Origin: Annona cherimola
Lineage: Eukaryota; Streptophyta; Magnoliopsida; Magnoliales; Annonaceae
Assembly (NCBI GenBank): GCA_030490835.1
Contig: CM059973.1
Location: 54,688,008 to 54,752,007 of the forward strand
Direction: 5' to 3'
Length of the DNA stretch: 64,000 nt
This document shows positions 24,201-36,000 of this stretch, piece by piece. The notes under the pieces are model-generated. The model ran no database searches and was not told where the DNA came from. It saw only the letters and a program-made list of their open reading frames with translations. The number at the start of each line of letters is the position of its first letter. The first letter of the stretch is position 1. A program made the translations under genes and the position numbers.

Positions 24201-27200
24201 GTTGTCTGAAAATATTGTAATTTTCCCTGCATCTGTGATTTCTTTTCAGAGCTATTGCTCCTGGCGTGTTGGATAATGATTTATTTGGATTTCAAACTTT
24301 ACAACATGTAATGCGCATGACACGCACCTGGGATTCTACAATGTCAATGATACCAAAAGGTGGTGACACCATTTGGGGTGGCTTGGATTGGGCACCTGAA
24401 GAAGGCTACAAGTGCAATCCTAAGAGGCAGAAGAACAATGATTCACAGGTTGAAGATGCACGAATTGGAAAAGCTGGTTCTCAATCAGATCATGTAAACT
24501 ACGGGCGGATTCTATCCTTTGGCAAAGATGTGGCAGAGACACATTCATCCAATATTGAGAGGATAGAGTTTCGGGTATGTTTCTGGCAAATTGTTTGATA
24601 TGTGACTGCTGTATTGACTTTACTGGCCTTGACCTTGCTGCTCATTCACTATCTTTGCCTTCCATAGAAATTTTGTTTTGTTTTTGGTAGTGATGCTTGG
24701 AAATGTTCCTGAATTCTAGCGAATCACCAGAAGCATTTAAGTTTTTTGGTTTTATGTGCAATTAGCCAATGCATTTTATCTTGATTTTTGACTACTCATC
24801 CAGCCATCCATTTACTTGTTACAGATTTGGGTTAGACCTAATCATAAAAAATGATATCTAAGATTGAAATGATATGTCATTACCAAAGACTGAACTTTGT
24901 ATTTCGTTCTTTGTTCTTGTGATTGTAATATGTATAGAAAAATATTAGTGTGCTGTCTGCATATATGCATATGCATGCGTGTGTCATATATGGGCTCCGC
25001 TTCTATATAACCGGGTTACATAGAAGCGGTTCCATATAACCCCCTTAATTATTAAGATGTTGATGTTTGATGCAAAATCTAGTCCATTCATTATAGAATA
25101 GATGAAGTGGATTTTCCATCAACTATTAAGATTTTAAAAATGGAGGAGGTTATATAGAAAGAGGGTTTCATAGAAGCGGAACTCTATATGTATATACGTA
25201 AATATATACGAGAACCATTTAAGTGCAGTCCGTATGCATCCTAACTATGGTGCATTCCATTGGAAAATGGGTCCTACATATAATAGAATGCTCTAATACT
25301 TTATACAGTCATTTATCCATATAAAAATTATAGTTTAGATGTTGAAACTAAAAATTTAAAATTAATGTTTATGTTAAATTATTTTATTATGTTGATTTTA
25401 TACCATTTTAAGAGGGACCCATACACATTTTTGATTTGGATGAAAATTGATATGCTATTAAGTAAATAATTATAAATACAATAGGTGGGGTAGATGTTAA
25501 TTTCATAATCAAATGGGCCATATTTGCATAAGAATGCACCCAAAGTAGGGTGCAATCTGATGCATTCTGGTATTTTCCTATATATATATATTGTTAATGT
25601 TTCATCAATTTTACTATTGATGAATAGTGTAGTAGTATCTGGACTATTAGAACTGCATGTGATCATGGGCCTTTGCTGGTTGAATAAGGATTTTTTAAGA
25701 GAAATTCCAGGATTCTGACAATTGATTGCAGTGGGAAAAACAGATACATGGACACTGATGTACATTCGATTGAAATCCCTTAGCACTTTTCTGGATAAAG
25801 GCATGTTTCATAAAGTGCCCCCAAAGGATTGCTATCCATTGCAGAGTTAAGTCCTTGAAGTGGCTCTTTGACCAGTTTGTTGGGCTGATTGCTGATCTGG
25901 CTGACTATTTTCTGTCCTGCATTGACGTCTGCTTTTCCCTTTTACCATGTTCTAAAGCTAATTTATTTGCAGTGTTCCTGACAGAATGCTTGGCTATCAA
26001 ACAATGTGCAGGGTGCTGTGAAGGGCAGGAAGATGGCCACCAATATTTCATGTGGTGATATATGGACAGAGTACCAAGAAATGGGCTGGGAGGGTATCAA
26101 GGCTGTTGCTGATTACAAAGTCTACACAGCTGATTCACTAACGGATTTGCTTTATTTTGTTGCACCAAAGATGATGCAAAGGGGAGATGCCCATTTTTCA
26201 CATGGGATTGCAGAGAATTTGGATGATCCAAAATATGATCATTTTAAATACTGGTCTAACCCATTGGAAACAAAGTGAGTTACATCTAGCTCTTCTGATA
26301 GTTAATCAAATTCCTATTAATTGTAGTCAGCTGTTGTCGAACAATAACTACTACAGTATACCTTTCTCTTTTGACAATCAACTATGTCTCTTGATTGTGT
26401 GTCGTTATTGCATTTTTTTCTCTAGCTGATGACTCTCCATTTAATGAAGTCTTATTTATTCTATCAAGGATTAATGTCAGAGATAATAGGCTGAATCATT
26501 CCCAGTTTTCTTTATTCTACTAATAAAGTATCATCTGTTCAGTTTTCTTTATGTGCTAGTCTTTGTTCCATGGAATGAAGAAGAATGCCTTGCCTTGAAA
26601 CCCTGACTGGGAGCTTCTCCACAAGATTATAATAGTAGATAACTGGCCATTAAATGCATGCGTTTTCCCTTTGCTTATTTGTGCACTTCTCTGATTTGGA
26701 TCTTGGAAGTCCAAAAACCTAATCTGAGACTTATTCAACCTTTTTTTCTTTTTGGTTTTTCAAATGTGTGGCAAGTCATGGTATTGTGAACCAGCATTGT
26801 CTGACTACTAATGGACCATATGAAACTTCATGATATTTGTTGTCGCTGCTGCATTGTGGTATTACATTAGCATTTGCAATATAATAGAATTGTAAACAAT
26901 TAGAGTGTTTCCAGAGGTTTTGGCATTAAGCCTGTTTGATTGCTGTCTACCACTTGTGGAAGTTTATGCTATAGGTAATGAAAAGTGCATTGCTGGTCCA
27001 ATCTGCTGTGTTTTTAAATCTCATTTAAGTTCTTTATCTTATTTTTTGTCATTAATTTTATTTTGATAGTTTAGCCCTGCTTAAATACTGATGCTGCCAT
27101 TTTTAACAGATTGCCAAATGCCCCAGACATGGAAATTTATTCTATGTATGGAGTCGGAATTCCAACAGAAAGATCATATGTTTACAAGGTCTCCTCCTCA

Positions 27201-27590
27201 GCAGAATGCTTCATTCCATTTCAAATTGATGCTTCAGCTGGGGGAGGTGAAGACACGTGTTTGGAAGGCGGAGTGTATTTGGTAGATGGAGATGAAACTG
27301 TGCCTGTTCTAAGCTCAGGCTTTATGTGTGCCAAAGGTTGGCGGGGAAAGACCAGATTCAATCCAGCTGGAATTCCTACTTATAATAGGGAGTATGTTCA
27401 TGCTCCACCTGCTAATCTTTTGGAGGGCCGGGGCACACAAAGTGGAGCTCATGTAGACATAATGGGCAACTTTGCGTTGATTGAAGATATTATACGAGTA
27501 GCAGCAGGTGCTACGGGAGAAGACTTGGGGGGTGATCATGTTTATTCTGACATCTTCAAGTGGTCTGAAAAGATTAGTTTGAAGCTCTAG
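8861..27590 (+). CDS. PDAT1: Phospholipid:diacylglycerol acyltransferase (PDAT), six coding exons, 670 aa
   Basis: The enzyme transfers an acyl chain from the sn-2 position of a phospholipid to diacylglycerol, giving triacylglycerol and lysophospholipid, at the endoplasmic reticulum. The join is 8861-9297, 21994-22216, 23275-23558, 24250-24574, 26012-26274 and 27110-27590. All junctions are GT-AG and the phases close to 2,013 nt. The product follows Arabidopsis PDAT1 (671 aa) end to end. A basic N-terminus (about 1-48) is followed by one membrane segment (about 52-71, [20 protein letters not shown]) and the LCAT-like fold. The catalytic triad is visible: Ser251 in PHSMG, Asp572 in DGDETVP and His625 in GAHVD. 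No stop or frameshift is present, so the gene looks functional although intron 1 holds an 8.8-kb Copia element. The start is chosen because the N-terminal residues MSLLRRRK match the family start. Confidence 0.95.
9298..11344 (+). other. PDAT intron 1, part 5' of the Copia insertion
   Basis: Ordinary T-rich intron sequence with poly-T runs at about 10730 and 10828-10845. No second gene or structured RNA was recognised. Confidence 0.6.
11345..11349. repeat. Target site duplication, left copy (TTTTC)
   Basis: The five bases TTTTC immediately left of the Copia element recur at 20146-20150 immediately right of it, as made by a retroviral-type integrase. Confidence 0.9.
11350..13098 (-). repeat. 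Copia 3' LTR (left copy)
   Basis: 1,749 bp, TGTTGG...CCAACA. It contains two blocks (about 12121-12290 and 12690-12965) of palindromic AAGTCGACTT-type modules. Open frames here translate into repetitive EVDS-CDLG strings and are not genes. Confidence 0.93.
13099..13112 (-). promoter_or_regulatory. Polypurine tract
   Basis: On the minus strand this reads AAAAAGGGGGAGAT directly before the 3' LTR. It is the plus-strand DNA primer of the Copia element. Confidence 0.85.
13113..13486 (-). other. Copia 3' untranslated segment
   Basis: Between the end of pol and the polypurine tract, with repeated CTACTCTTCTCCCC units on the + strand. It is too short for an envelope-like third gene. Confidence 0.6.
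13487..16513 (-). pseudogene. Copia pol: protease, integrase, reverse transcriptase, RNase H (broken)
   Basis: All recognisable pieces lie in one minus-strand frame in Copia order. Protease is near 16470 ([13 protein letters not shown]). The integrase zinc region and core are at about 16090-15560 ([41 protein letters not shown]). The integrase tail runs to about 15220. Reverse transcriptase is at 14788-14243 ([33 protein letters not shown]). RNase H is at 14206-13487 ([23 protein letters not shown]). Premature stops lie at 15521-15523, 15002-15004 and 14243-14245, so a full polyprotein cannot be made. Domain cores are otherwise well preserved, consistent with recent decay or a defective parent. 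Confidence 0.9.
16521..18348 (-). pseudogene. Copia gag: capsid and nucleocapsid (broken)
   Basis: The N-terminal part (18348-17965) has the UBN2/gag look: [31 protein letters not shown]. The frame then shifts and continues at 18014-17529 ([30 protein letters not shown]) up to a stop at 17529-17531. The same frame resumes at 17513 with the zinc-knuckle end GHMQAQC. A long acidic coiled-coil follows (about 17190-16920 in + coordinates), then a second knuckle [14 protein letters not shown] near 16700. Two knuckles and a coiled coil fit SIRE-like gag. One frameshift and at least one stop make it non-functional as it stands. Confidence 0.88.
18383..18394 (-). promoter_or_regulatory. Primer binding site, initiator tRNA-Met type
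   Basis: The minus strand reads TGGTATCAGAGC two bases after the 5' LTR. This is the classic Copia primer site complementary to initiator Met-tRNA. Confidence 0.92.
18397..20145 (-). repeat. Copia 5' LTR (right copy)
   Basis: 1,749 bp, aligned base for base with 11350-13098 at a constant offset of 7,047. About 15 substitutions are seen between the copies (for example near 18912, 18957, 19034, 19096, 19681 and 20121), mostly transitions. Confidence 0.93.
20146..21993 (+). other. PDAT intron 1, part 3' of the Copia insertion
   Basis: It begins with the right TTTTC duplicate (20146-20150). A 105-codon open frame at 20376-20693 has no recognised domain. A 38-bp tandem duplication lies inside and after it (see next). 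Poly-T runs near 21760-21790 and 21860-21890 precede the acceptor at 21992-21993. Confidence 0.55.
20648..20719. repeat. Tandem duplication, 38-bp period, two copies
   Basis: TAGAATGAAGAGCTTATC (first copy) recurs 38 bases later with small changes, including the CTTTTTC.AT.AGAGAT tail. Confidence 0.75.
21994..22216 (+). CDS. PDAT1: PDAT coding exon 2
   Basis: Completes codon 146 and encodes residues 147-220 ([46 protein letters not shown]). Acceptor CCTAG|G, donor GAG|GTATTT. Confidence 0.95.
22775..22800. repeat. (CA)13 microsatellite
   Basis: Thirteen uninterrupted CA dinucleotides in PDAT intron 2, likely polymorphic in length. Confidence 0.95.
23275..23558 (+). CDS. PDAT1: PDAT coding exon 3 (catalytic serine)
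   Basis: Residues 221-314 plus two bases. It contains the nucleophile motif PHSMG (Ser251), then [12 protein letters not shown] and [12 protein letters not shown]. Acceptor GTCAG|GTG, donor GCTAG|GTAAAT. Confidence 0.95.
24250..24574 (+). CDS. PDAT1: PDAT coding exon 4
   Basis: Completes codon 315 and encodes residues 316-423 ([47 protein letters not shown]). Its middle (about 370-395) is the variable lysine/asparagine-rich loop of the family. Acceptor TTTTCAG|A, donor CGG|GTATGT. Confidence 0.95.
24992..25184. mobile_element. Foldback MITE, family A (CCGCTTCTAT ends)
   Basis: A near-perfect hairpin in PDAT intron 4. The left end GGGCTCCGCTTCTATATAAC matches the reverse complement of the right end (GAGTTCCGCTTCTATGAAAC). 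The arms carry GATGAAGTGGATTTTCCATC-type internal sequence. Related copies lie in the RWP-RK introns. No coding capacity. Confidence 0.7.
25210..25565. mobile_element. MITE-like element, family B (GTGCA ends)
   Basis: Ends with AAGTGCAGTCCGTATGCATCC on the left and inverted TGCACCC..GGTGCAATCTGATGCA on the right. The interior (AAGTATTTTAT..ATTATTTATCC) resembles other MITEs in this window, especially 42590-42960. Confidence 0.45.
26012..26274 (+). CDS. PDAT1: PDAT coding exon 5
   Basis: Residues 424-510 plus two bases ([33 protein letters not shown] region, [20 protein letters not shown]). Acceptor GCAG|GGT, donor ACAAA|GTGAGT. Confidence 0.94.
27110..27590 (+). CDS. PDAT1: PDAT coding exon 6 (catalytic Asp and His) and stop
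   Basis: Completes codon 511 and encodes residues 512-670, then TAG. It contains [18 protein letters not shown], the acid DGDETVP (Asp572) and base GAHVD (His625) of the triad, and the C-terminal WSEKISLKL. The C-terminus keeps the usual family ending. Confidence 0.95.
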
Positions 27591-28727
27591 GTGCGCTGGT
27601 AACCTCCAAAACCTTTATATATGACTAGATCTTACTCTTTGGGGCCAGAATTAATGGCTTGAGACCCATGGTAATCAGATCAAACTTTTTTTTTTTTTTT
27701 TTGTATTCACGTGTGCATGTTTATGGTTTTATGGAGGTGATCAATCTGATGATTATTCTTTGTTGATGTAAGGCTGGTTCTTTGGCCCACCTGAGTGGTG
27801 TAGTCGGCCTAATTTCTGAGCTTAGGACCTGTTTGGTTAGAGGAATTTTGGATGGAAAAAATAAGTAAGATAGTTTGGAAAAGTAGGATTGCTGTGGTAG
27901 GTTATCTGTCACATCATATATTGGAAGATAAGAAATATACCTAATGATGAGGAAGGTAGGTCGATCTTTATTAAAAAAAATGATATTTTAGATGGGAAAT
28001 GGAGAAAATTCAAAAATCTCCAGGTTTGGAATCCAGTTCCAGAGTAACACCCTTATTATGGTATTTTGGGTAGCCCACCTGATGAGCGTCTATGAGATTT
28101 GACACATTAGGCTATATTAGCAGATGAACTCCACAAAATCTTGTACCTTCTGAGATAATATCCTTGCACAATTCAATTTCATTGCCACCATGCGAACAGC
28201 GATACTCACAGATGAGGCATGTTAGCAGGATGCTGCAAAGAGAACCATTGATTTGATCATTGATGGGAGTTTCCTATGCATACTGTTCTTTTTCTGAGGG
28301 TTAAATGACTTTTTTTTTTGGGTGGGCGGGCGTGCAGATGGATCAATGAGAATTAATGACTTCACCAAGAGAATTGCATTTCTTTAGTATGACATGTGAC
28401 ATCCACTCTGCACTGGTGCATTTAATATTTAACACCATTGTCTAGAAACCCATTTCCCCAACCAATAGGGGTTAGCTGATTGGTGAATGAATCCTTCTAT
28501 GCTTTTGTTTTGATATCCTTAATTGAGCTGTGGGTCTTAGGGAGTTTTCTTATTGCTAGTCCTACATCATCTGGGGTCTTCTAGCTCTGCTCCTATCTGT
28601 TGGATCAGTGGAGTTGAAATTGGTCCTTTGGGGGATATCATTATTGACAATATAGTATCATCTCCAATCTTGTGGTTGCCGCCATCATGTTTTGATATTC
28701 TGTGTTGGTATAGAGTTCTAGCTATAA
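27591..28727. other. PDAT 3' untranslated and downstream region
   Basis: AT-rich, with a T17 run near 27690. No clear AATAAA polyadenylation signal was identified close to the stop. No gene recognised. Confidence 0.4.
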
Positions 28728-28790
28728 ATATCCAACGTAAACTATATGGGCTCAAGCAAGACCCTATGCCTTGGTTCTTTCTACTGTGTA
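28728..28790 (+). pseudogene. Fragment of Copia reverse transcriptase
   Basis: A short open stretch reads KLYGLKQDPMPWF, a close match to the Copia RT motif '[13 protein letters not shown]'. Nothing else of the element is readable around it, so this is an isolated scrap. Confidence 0.55.
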
Positions 28791-28958
28791 GGAAGTAAAT
28801 CTCCTCCCCCTTTCACGCAGATTTATCCACATACTCCCTTCAGGCATGTTCTGGAGTGGCACATGGCTTTGTAATTAAACTGTTTTACGATAAGAATGGA
28901 AAATTTAAATTTTAGGGAGTTCAGATGCTTTCCATGTAATCATATTGTTGTTAACATT

Positions 28959-29159
28959 GTTGTTATTTTGAAAGAAAAAAACTTGGTGCAACAGTAAGAA
29001 TTATCATCATGTGACCTGAAGGTCATGAGTTCAAGTTGTAGAAGCATCCTCTTGCTTCGTGGCAAGGCATGGTTATATACTATAGACCCATAGTGGTCTG
29101 ACCCTCCTCTGGACCATGCGCATGGCAAGGGCTTAATGCACTGAGCTGTTCCCTTTTTA
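28959..29159 (+). mobile_element. tRNA-derived SINE (Au-like)
   Basis: It carries a pol III A box (TTGGTGCAACAGTAAG, about 28983) and B box (GAGTTCAAGTTG, about 29028) separated by GTGACCTGAAGGTCATG. The body ends CACTGAGCTGTTCCCTTTTT, as in Au-type plant SINEs. Direct repeats TTGTTAACATT at 28948-28958 and 29160-29170 fit a target duplication. Confidence 0.75.
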
Positions 29160-29170
29160 TTGTTAACATT

Positions 29171-29779
29171 AATGTCAGTGGTTAGAATGAATTCTTGAGA
29201 CACAGGGTTCATTATTCCTTGAGTTGCATAACCGGATTTCTTAACCAGAAGTCATTCATTTTAGTTCACCACATGCACTGAATGTTCATGTTTTAAGTAT
29301 AGTTGTTTTCCCTGTAGGAATTCAAATGTTTAAAATGAAACCGCCCTAAGGTGGTGGTCTGGTATTGGCAGAGTTCTATGAGAACCTGGACTCACGACTC
29401 TACATGCACACATGATGCAGCTCCACCTGCTATGGGATCGATCACCAAGGGAAATCTGTAGCTTCTGTGGCTACCACCTCAGCGAGAGATGATGTCATTC
29501 AGATGCAGCAGCATGGGAGATGACAATGACAAAGGCGTACCACAGATTTTTTTTAAATTTCATTGTCTTGTGTGCATTTGTGAATATCTCAAATTCGTGT
29601 AAAAGTGATAATTATGGTGGGTCAATTGTTACCAAGGACCAGATTACCAGAGATATTCCTCATCCAAGTGATCCAATTGTATTTCTTTTTATCGGGAGGC
29701 TGCTGACAGTAGTCCAGGCTTCCTCTTTGAATTGAAATTAGCGGTCTATTATTCTCATAAATTTTCCCTAACACAACAT

Positions 29780-29810
<31 letters not shown>

Positions 29811-29910
29811 CGATTATTCATTGTTCCAAAGTAATGGGTTTCCATAAGTTGCAGAAGAAGTAGGGAAATGTAATTATTGCAAATATATAATAAATAAACG
29901 ATCATAATGA
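29171..29910. other. Convergent intergenic spacer
   Basis: Between the SINE and the RWP-RK stop codon. It contains a microsatellite and no recognised gene. The 3' end of the RWP-RK transcript must fall here. Confidence 0.45.
29780..29807. repeat. (AG)n microsatellite
   Basis: About fourteen AG dinucleotides, probably within or near the 3' UTR of the RWP-RK gene. Confidence 0.9.
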
Positions 29911-30057
29911 TTAAGGTATAGGAAGCATGCCGGCGCAAATGTGGGCTCGCTCTTGGCGTAGCTGCTCAATTTCGACTCGTACGCTTTCACATCCTCTGTC
30001 ATTGGCATCCCTAACCGACTTCTGCAATTCTCGGATACGCCTATCCAAGCTTTTCAC
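29911..30057 (-). CDS. RWP-RK gene coding exon 9 and stop
   Basis: Residues 370-417 and TAA. KSLDRRIRELQKSV followed by VEIEQLRQER gives heptad-spaced leucines and isoleucines, the coiled-coil tail usual after RWP-RK. Acceptor ATCAG|GTG. Confidence 0.85.
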   Translation of the reverse strand: MKSLDRRIRELQKSVRDANDRGCESVRVEIEQLRQERAHICAGMLPIP

Positions 30058-33000
30058 CTGATAAATATATATTTTTTAGTTGGTATTATTGTTAATTCAG
30101 GGTTAGAGTATGAATTGAAGAAGGTAAAATTTCTTTTATACCAGTAACGTTTGTCCCTAATTCCTCATGATGTTTCACAAATTTTTCTTACATTCACAAC
30201 GTGTCACTCTAAATTCTTATCACATTTATGCTATCAATACAGCTGTTATCTACCATATTGAAAAAGACAATTTTACTTATTCAAAATTTCTTAATTAAAA
30301 CAATTCAGCGCCAATATGACTCACATTTATGCCATCAATACAGCTGTTATCTACCATATTGAAAAAGACAATTTTACTTATTCAAAATTTCTTAATTAAA
30401 ACAATTCAGCGCTAATATGACTCACATTTATGCCATCAATACAGCTGTTATCTACCATATTGAAAAAGACAATTTTACTTATTCAAAATTTCTTAATTAA
30501 AACAATTCAGCGCTAATATGACTCACTTGATGATAGTATATCATAGTTTTATGGCATTAAATGATTCAAGAACAATATTGAGGCTGAATCGTTTTAACTA
30601 GTGAAATTTCAGATAGACAAAATCATCTTTTAATGAGATCGACAATGGTTGTGTTGACCAAGTAGGTAGGATAAGAATTTAGGATGAAACGTTAACGGTG
30701 TAAGAGAATTTATAAAACATTGTAGGTTTGTACTAGGAAATAAGAGCAAATGTTGTGGGCAAGAGTAATTTTTTTAACAAATAAAGAGAAAAAAGGGACC
30801 TTTCTGTATGGCCACCTCCTCAGTCCATTCCTCCTGCAAATCTTCTTGAGAACCGTAGAACAAACCGACAGTTTCTTTGCCGCCACTTGTATGGGAAGGT
30901 GGAAGTGCCCCATTAGGTCTTTCAACTTCAGCTTCCTTGTTCTCTCCCGCTTTTAAAATTTTTATTAAATTACCATGCCAAACACAAATCATTCACGTAA
31001 GTCACTAGCCAAGGGAAAAAGTCCAAAAAATTAAATTAATTTAGCTACAGTCAAGAGGGAGGCATTGCAATAAAGAAAGTCTCACCTGCACTGCAATCCC
31101 GCTCTTGGAAACTTTTCTTTCGCTGTTGTCTTCTCTCCGTTCCTTGCCTAATTAGCCCAATAAGTTGAATATATAGTCAGTTGTTTAATTTACTTCCATA
31201 TTTGCATGCATCCATACGATACTATTGGCTTATTGTATATTCATCGCCATGCCATCGCAATTATATATATAATTAAGTTAACTGATAGTCTATACATGCA
31301 CCTCAACCTGCTTAATCCATTTTTTTTATTTTAATATTTGATGGAAAATTTACTCTATTAATTGTATTTAACATCATTTGTTTAGCATTAAGATCAAGTT
31401 TTATCCATACCAAAGATGTGCATGGGCTAAATTTGCTTAAAACTATATACATGCGTTTGTTAATTATGAAAATATTAAGATAAATTCACGTATGCATTAA
31501 AATCTAACAATATTTTACCATAAAAAATATAATAATATTTTAGAATTATTTATCTATAGAGCAATGCTATTTTAGATGATTTAGAATTAGAAATACAACT
31601 TTAAAGTTGATATCTAGTGTTAAACAAATTTATAACATTGATTTTATACTTATTTTAAAGCCTGTGCACAATGATATTAAATAAATAATGAAATTTTCAT
31701 AACAAAATAAATAATATTAAATAGTGGAGCGGATTTCTTATTAATCATCAAAGTGATAAAAATGAATATGGTTATACAGAAATAAGGATTCATAGAGACG
31801 GAACTTAATAATTATGCTTCCATGAAAACTCTGTTCTATCTAACTTCATCTATTTTTTATACTCGATAATTGATGATAATCGACTAAAAAAAAAAGCTTT
31901 CGTGATAATATAAATTATATTAGATACGATTAATACAATAGATTTTCATCAATTATCAAGTATAAAAAATAGATGAAGTTATATAGAGCGGGGTTGTCAT
32001 AGAAGTTAAACAGTAGATTCTCATCATGGAAGCCTTTTTATTTATATAGTATCATTACATATGTCTCCAATCGACAATTATATAAATTCAATATAATAAA
32101 ATATTAAATATCACCTAGGTGGGAAATAGCTTATGATGATGATGATGATGATTTTCAACATCCAAACCATCTAGAACATAATTTTTATATGGATAAATAA
32201 TTTATAAAGTATTTTTATATTGTAATCCATATGTAAATAAATCTAAGCATAGTTCCATCAAAACAAAGATGTGCATGAGCCAAATTTGCCTATATATATT
32301 AACAATATATAAGCAAATGTAACCCATGTACATCTTTTATTTTGATGAAACTTACTTTATTAGTTAAACAAATGATGCTAAATAAAATGGATAGAGTGAA
32401 TTTTACATACATAACGCTTAGCGTTGTATCTAACAGTTTTGTGTTTTTAATTTCCTTTCGGATTTTTAGAGTTTTCCGTATACATGGTGTAACTTTGATT
32501 TGTATGTTTAATAAACGATCCCATGTTTGTGATTATGACCTTATTGGTGTTGAAACTTACAAGGTCATAATAACCGTATGGTGACCCATATTAAATAAAT
32601 ATGCACCCTTTTAGAGTGGGAAAGCTCTACCTGCTTGCTCAGCCATTTGAGGTAAGGAAATGGCAGGGGCCGAAGTATTCAAGATTGTTTGTGGAGGTTG
32701 AGTTGACGGCTCCAATGTCACGGATCCTAGCAATGAAGGGAAAACAAGGTTCACATATATACAGTAAAATAATAATGATGATGGTGTCTTGCCAGTTGAA
32801 ACATTTAGATCGCCCAAATACATTTTTTAATATATATTTCAAATTACGTATAGATTTCAAATTACTTGACTACGCCTCAGGTTACTAACTTAAATACATT
32901 TTTATTATTTCACCCCACATGAGGATGATTAGGCAATTGATAGAGGTGTACTATAAGGGAGTGGTAACGAGATTAATGTTTCAACTTAACTTTGATCCTT

Positions 33001-36000
33001 GAACCTCCAATCCACACAAGCCCTACATACTAGCCCTACATACTCACCACTTTGTCATTCAAGTAGTATGACCCAAATAGATTTGAAATGTAAGATATAC
33101 AATCCAGGGTTCCGCTTCTATGAAACTCGTGTTATGTAATTATTTTCATTTTAATATTCCCATGGTTGATGAAAAACTACTCAATTTATTGTATTTAACA
33201 TCAATTATATTATATGAGTCTCATTTATAAATATGTAAAAACAACATAATAAAATAATTTAATAATAAATATCAATTTTGAGTAGTATTTTTAATATCTA
33301 AACCGTTTAAAATATCTTTACTATGTGGATAAATGATTCTATAAAGTATTATTATATTCTAATACATATGTTAATGGAACTAAGTACTTTTTCTAATTTA
33401 TGCATGAATATATCTATTTTTGAGCAAATGTAGCCTATGAACATATTTGATTTAGATAAAACTTGACTTTTTAACTAAATAAATGATGTTAAATTCAATG
33501 AATGGATTAGATTTTGCATTAATCATTAACATCTTAAAAATGAAGAAAGTTACATGAAATTGCTTTTATGCTAACTCAAAGCATACTTTTATGTTCCACT
33601 AAAAAGTATACTTTTATGTTATTCTATCCATTTTTCCTACCTTAATGATTGATAAAAAGGGAATTGATTCAATGTACATGGGTAGAAAAATTATTTTAAA
33701 ATTATTTTATCTCTAGATGTACTTAATATATATAAAGTTTTATCAGTTTCGGAGATGTTTATTATATATTTTTATTTTTTAAATAGAGATATTTTAGTCA
33801 ATTAGACTTACATTAACAGTTTTATAAAACCCCAGTGCAATAAAGATTCAAAGCAAATTGGCGCATTAAATTATTTCTTGACAAAAAATTGTGCATGGCC
33901 CCACAAAGTATTATTGTATTCTAAAATATATGTGAATTAATCCAAGTATTTTAATAATTTACACAAAATATATATTTGTAACAAAATGTCGCCCATACAC
34001 ATATTTGAAAGGATGAAACTTCGTAAATATCTAAACAAATGATGTTAAATACAATGAATGAATTAAATTTTTTATTAATCATCAAAGTATAAAAATGAAT
34101 GAGTTAGGTGAAATCTCTTTGTTACTCTTCGTAATCCACATATGCATGGACCTCTACTATACTCAGCATTATTATATTTAATTTTTAATTTTTAATTTTT
34201 TCATTAACATATTTTCTTAGGTATATTTAACCTAATACCAAGTTACTATTTTATAATACCTTTATAAATTTATTTTTAATTTTTAAAATAAAATTTTGAA
34301 GTGTGAAAATGACTTAAATGCACCTGAAATTGATGGGTTTTTTTTAAAAATAAAAAATATATATGGATGCATCCCATGTTGGGCCAAGATGCATTGCCTA
34401 TAGTCCTGCTGGTATATACATATATTGTAATCATCTAAGAGGTCCTATTATATACAATATATTATATATATATACTTAAGTTACAATATTCATTTTTTAT
34501 TTCATTTTGATTTTTTCTTTATAAAGTTGCTTTTTTTATTACCATATTTATATACATCTTGATATCTATTACATTTGAAGCCTTGAGACATTCTTATAAA
34601 TCTGAAAACACAGTATATATAGTTGAGCGTATTTAATCTAGGAACACGATCTGGTGCACCTAGGTGCAAAAACTTAATTTTAAATTTTTTTATACAAATA
34701 TTAATCTAGATGTATTTAACATGAGTATCAATTTTTATATTTTTTTGGAGATTTATATATTTTTTGAATTTTTTAAAATCAATGGCATTTTCATAATTTA
34801 TGAATTACGAACATGCCACTAATTTTAAAAAATTCAAAAAATCTACAAATCTCCAACAATGATAAATCTTGATACACATGTTAAATATACTTAGATTAAC
34901 AATTATACCAAACATTTTTCAAAAATAAATATTAAAAAATGGGTTAAATGCTCTTGGGTGCACCAAAGCTAAGTGCACCGGGTGCATTTAAAAAAGTCTC
35001 TTTAATCTATATATCAAGTTTTGCTATTTTACAATATTTTTTATTTTTAAAGACCAAGCTTTTAAGGGGTGAAAAATGACCTATATGCCCCAAAATTGAT
35101 GATTTTTAAAAATAAAAAATAAATATGTAAAAATATTATAAAATAGCAAAACTTGGTACATAGATTAAATATTATTAGAGAAATAAGTTTATGAAGCAAA
35201 AAAAAAAAATGAATTGTGACTTAAGCGTATATACAATATGTTGTATATATCGTGGCCTTATCATCTAATGCAAAAGTTTGCATATACCATTTCTTTCAAT
35301 TTTTTTTAAATTTTTTGATCTAGACTTGTGGGCTCTAGTATATATATCATATCTTATATATGAAATCATATAGAGAAATGTTTTAATGCATATAAATGCA
35401 TTAAAATTTCAATGCACCCAAGTGCAAAACTCATTTTTTATATTTTTTAATTTTTTTTATAAAATTATTAATCTAGGTGTATTTAATCTATAAATCAAGT
35501 TTTATTATTGAAGTGAAATCTTGTTAGCCTGAACTAAGTAATAGCTTATTTAGCCCATAAAAAATTATTTAAAAAACTTTTCTTTTGCTTTTTTTTTTTT
35601 TCCATAAACTTGTTAATCTAGCTGTATTTAATATACAAACTAAATTTTAAGATATTTGTATCTGTGTATATATTTTTTTAGATTTTTAAATGTGAAGTTA
35701 TTTTAGTAAATTTTGACCATTGAAAATTGCTAAAAGACCCCATGTTTAAAAATTCAAAATATATACATATTTTCAAAAATGATAAAACTTAATTTATACA
35801 TTAGATACATCTAAATTAACAAATTTATGAAAAGACACAAAAAATTTTAAAAATTAAGTTTATTGGAGTGGATTCAATGATGGTTTACTTAGCCCGAGAT
35901 AATAGTATCATACTTGAGGCATGTATCAATACATCCGAATGCATTGAAATTTCAATGCACTAAGGTGTAAAATTCATTGTTTGATTTTTTTTAAATTTTT

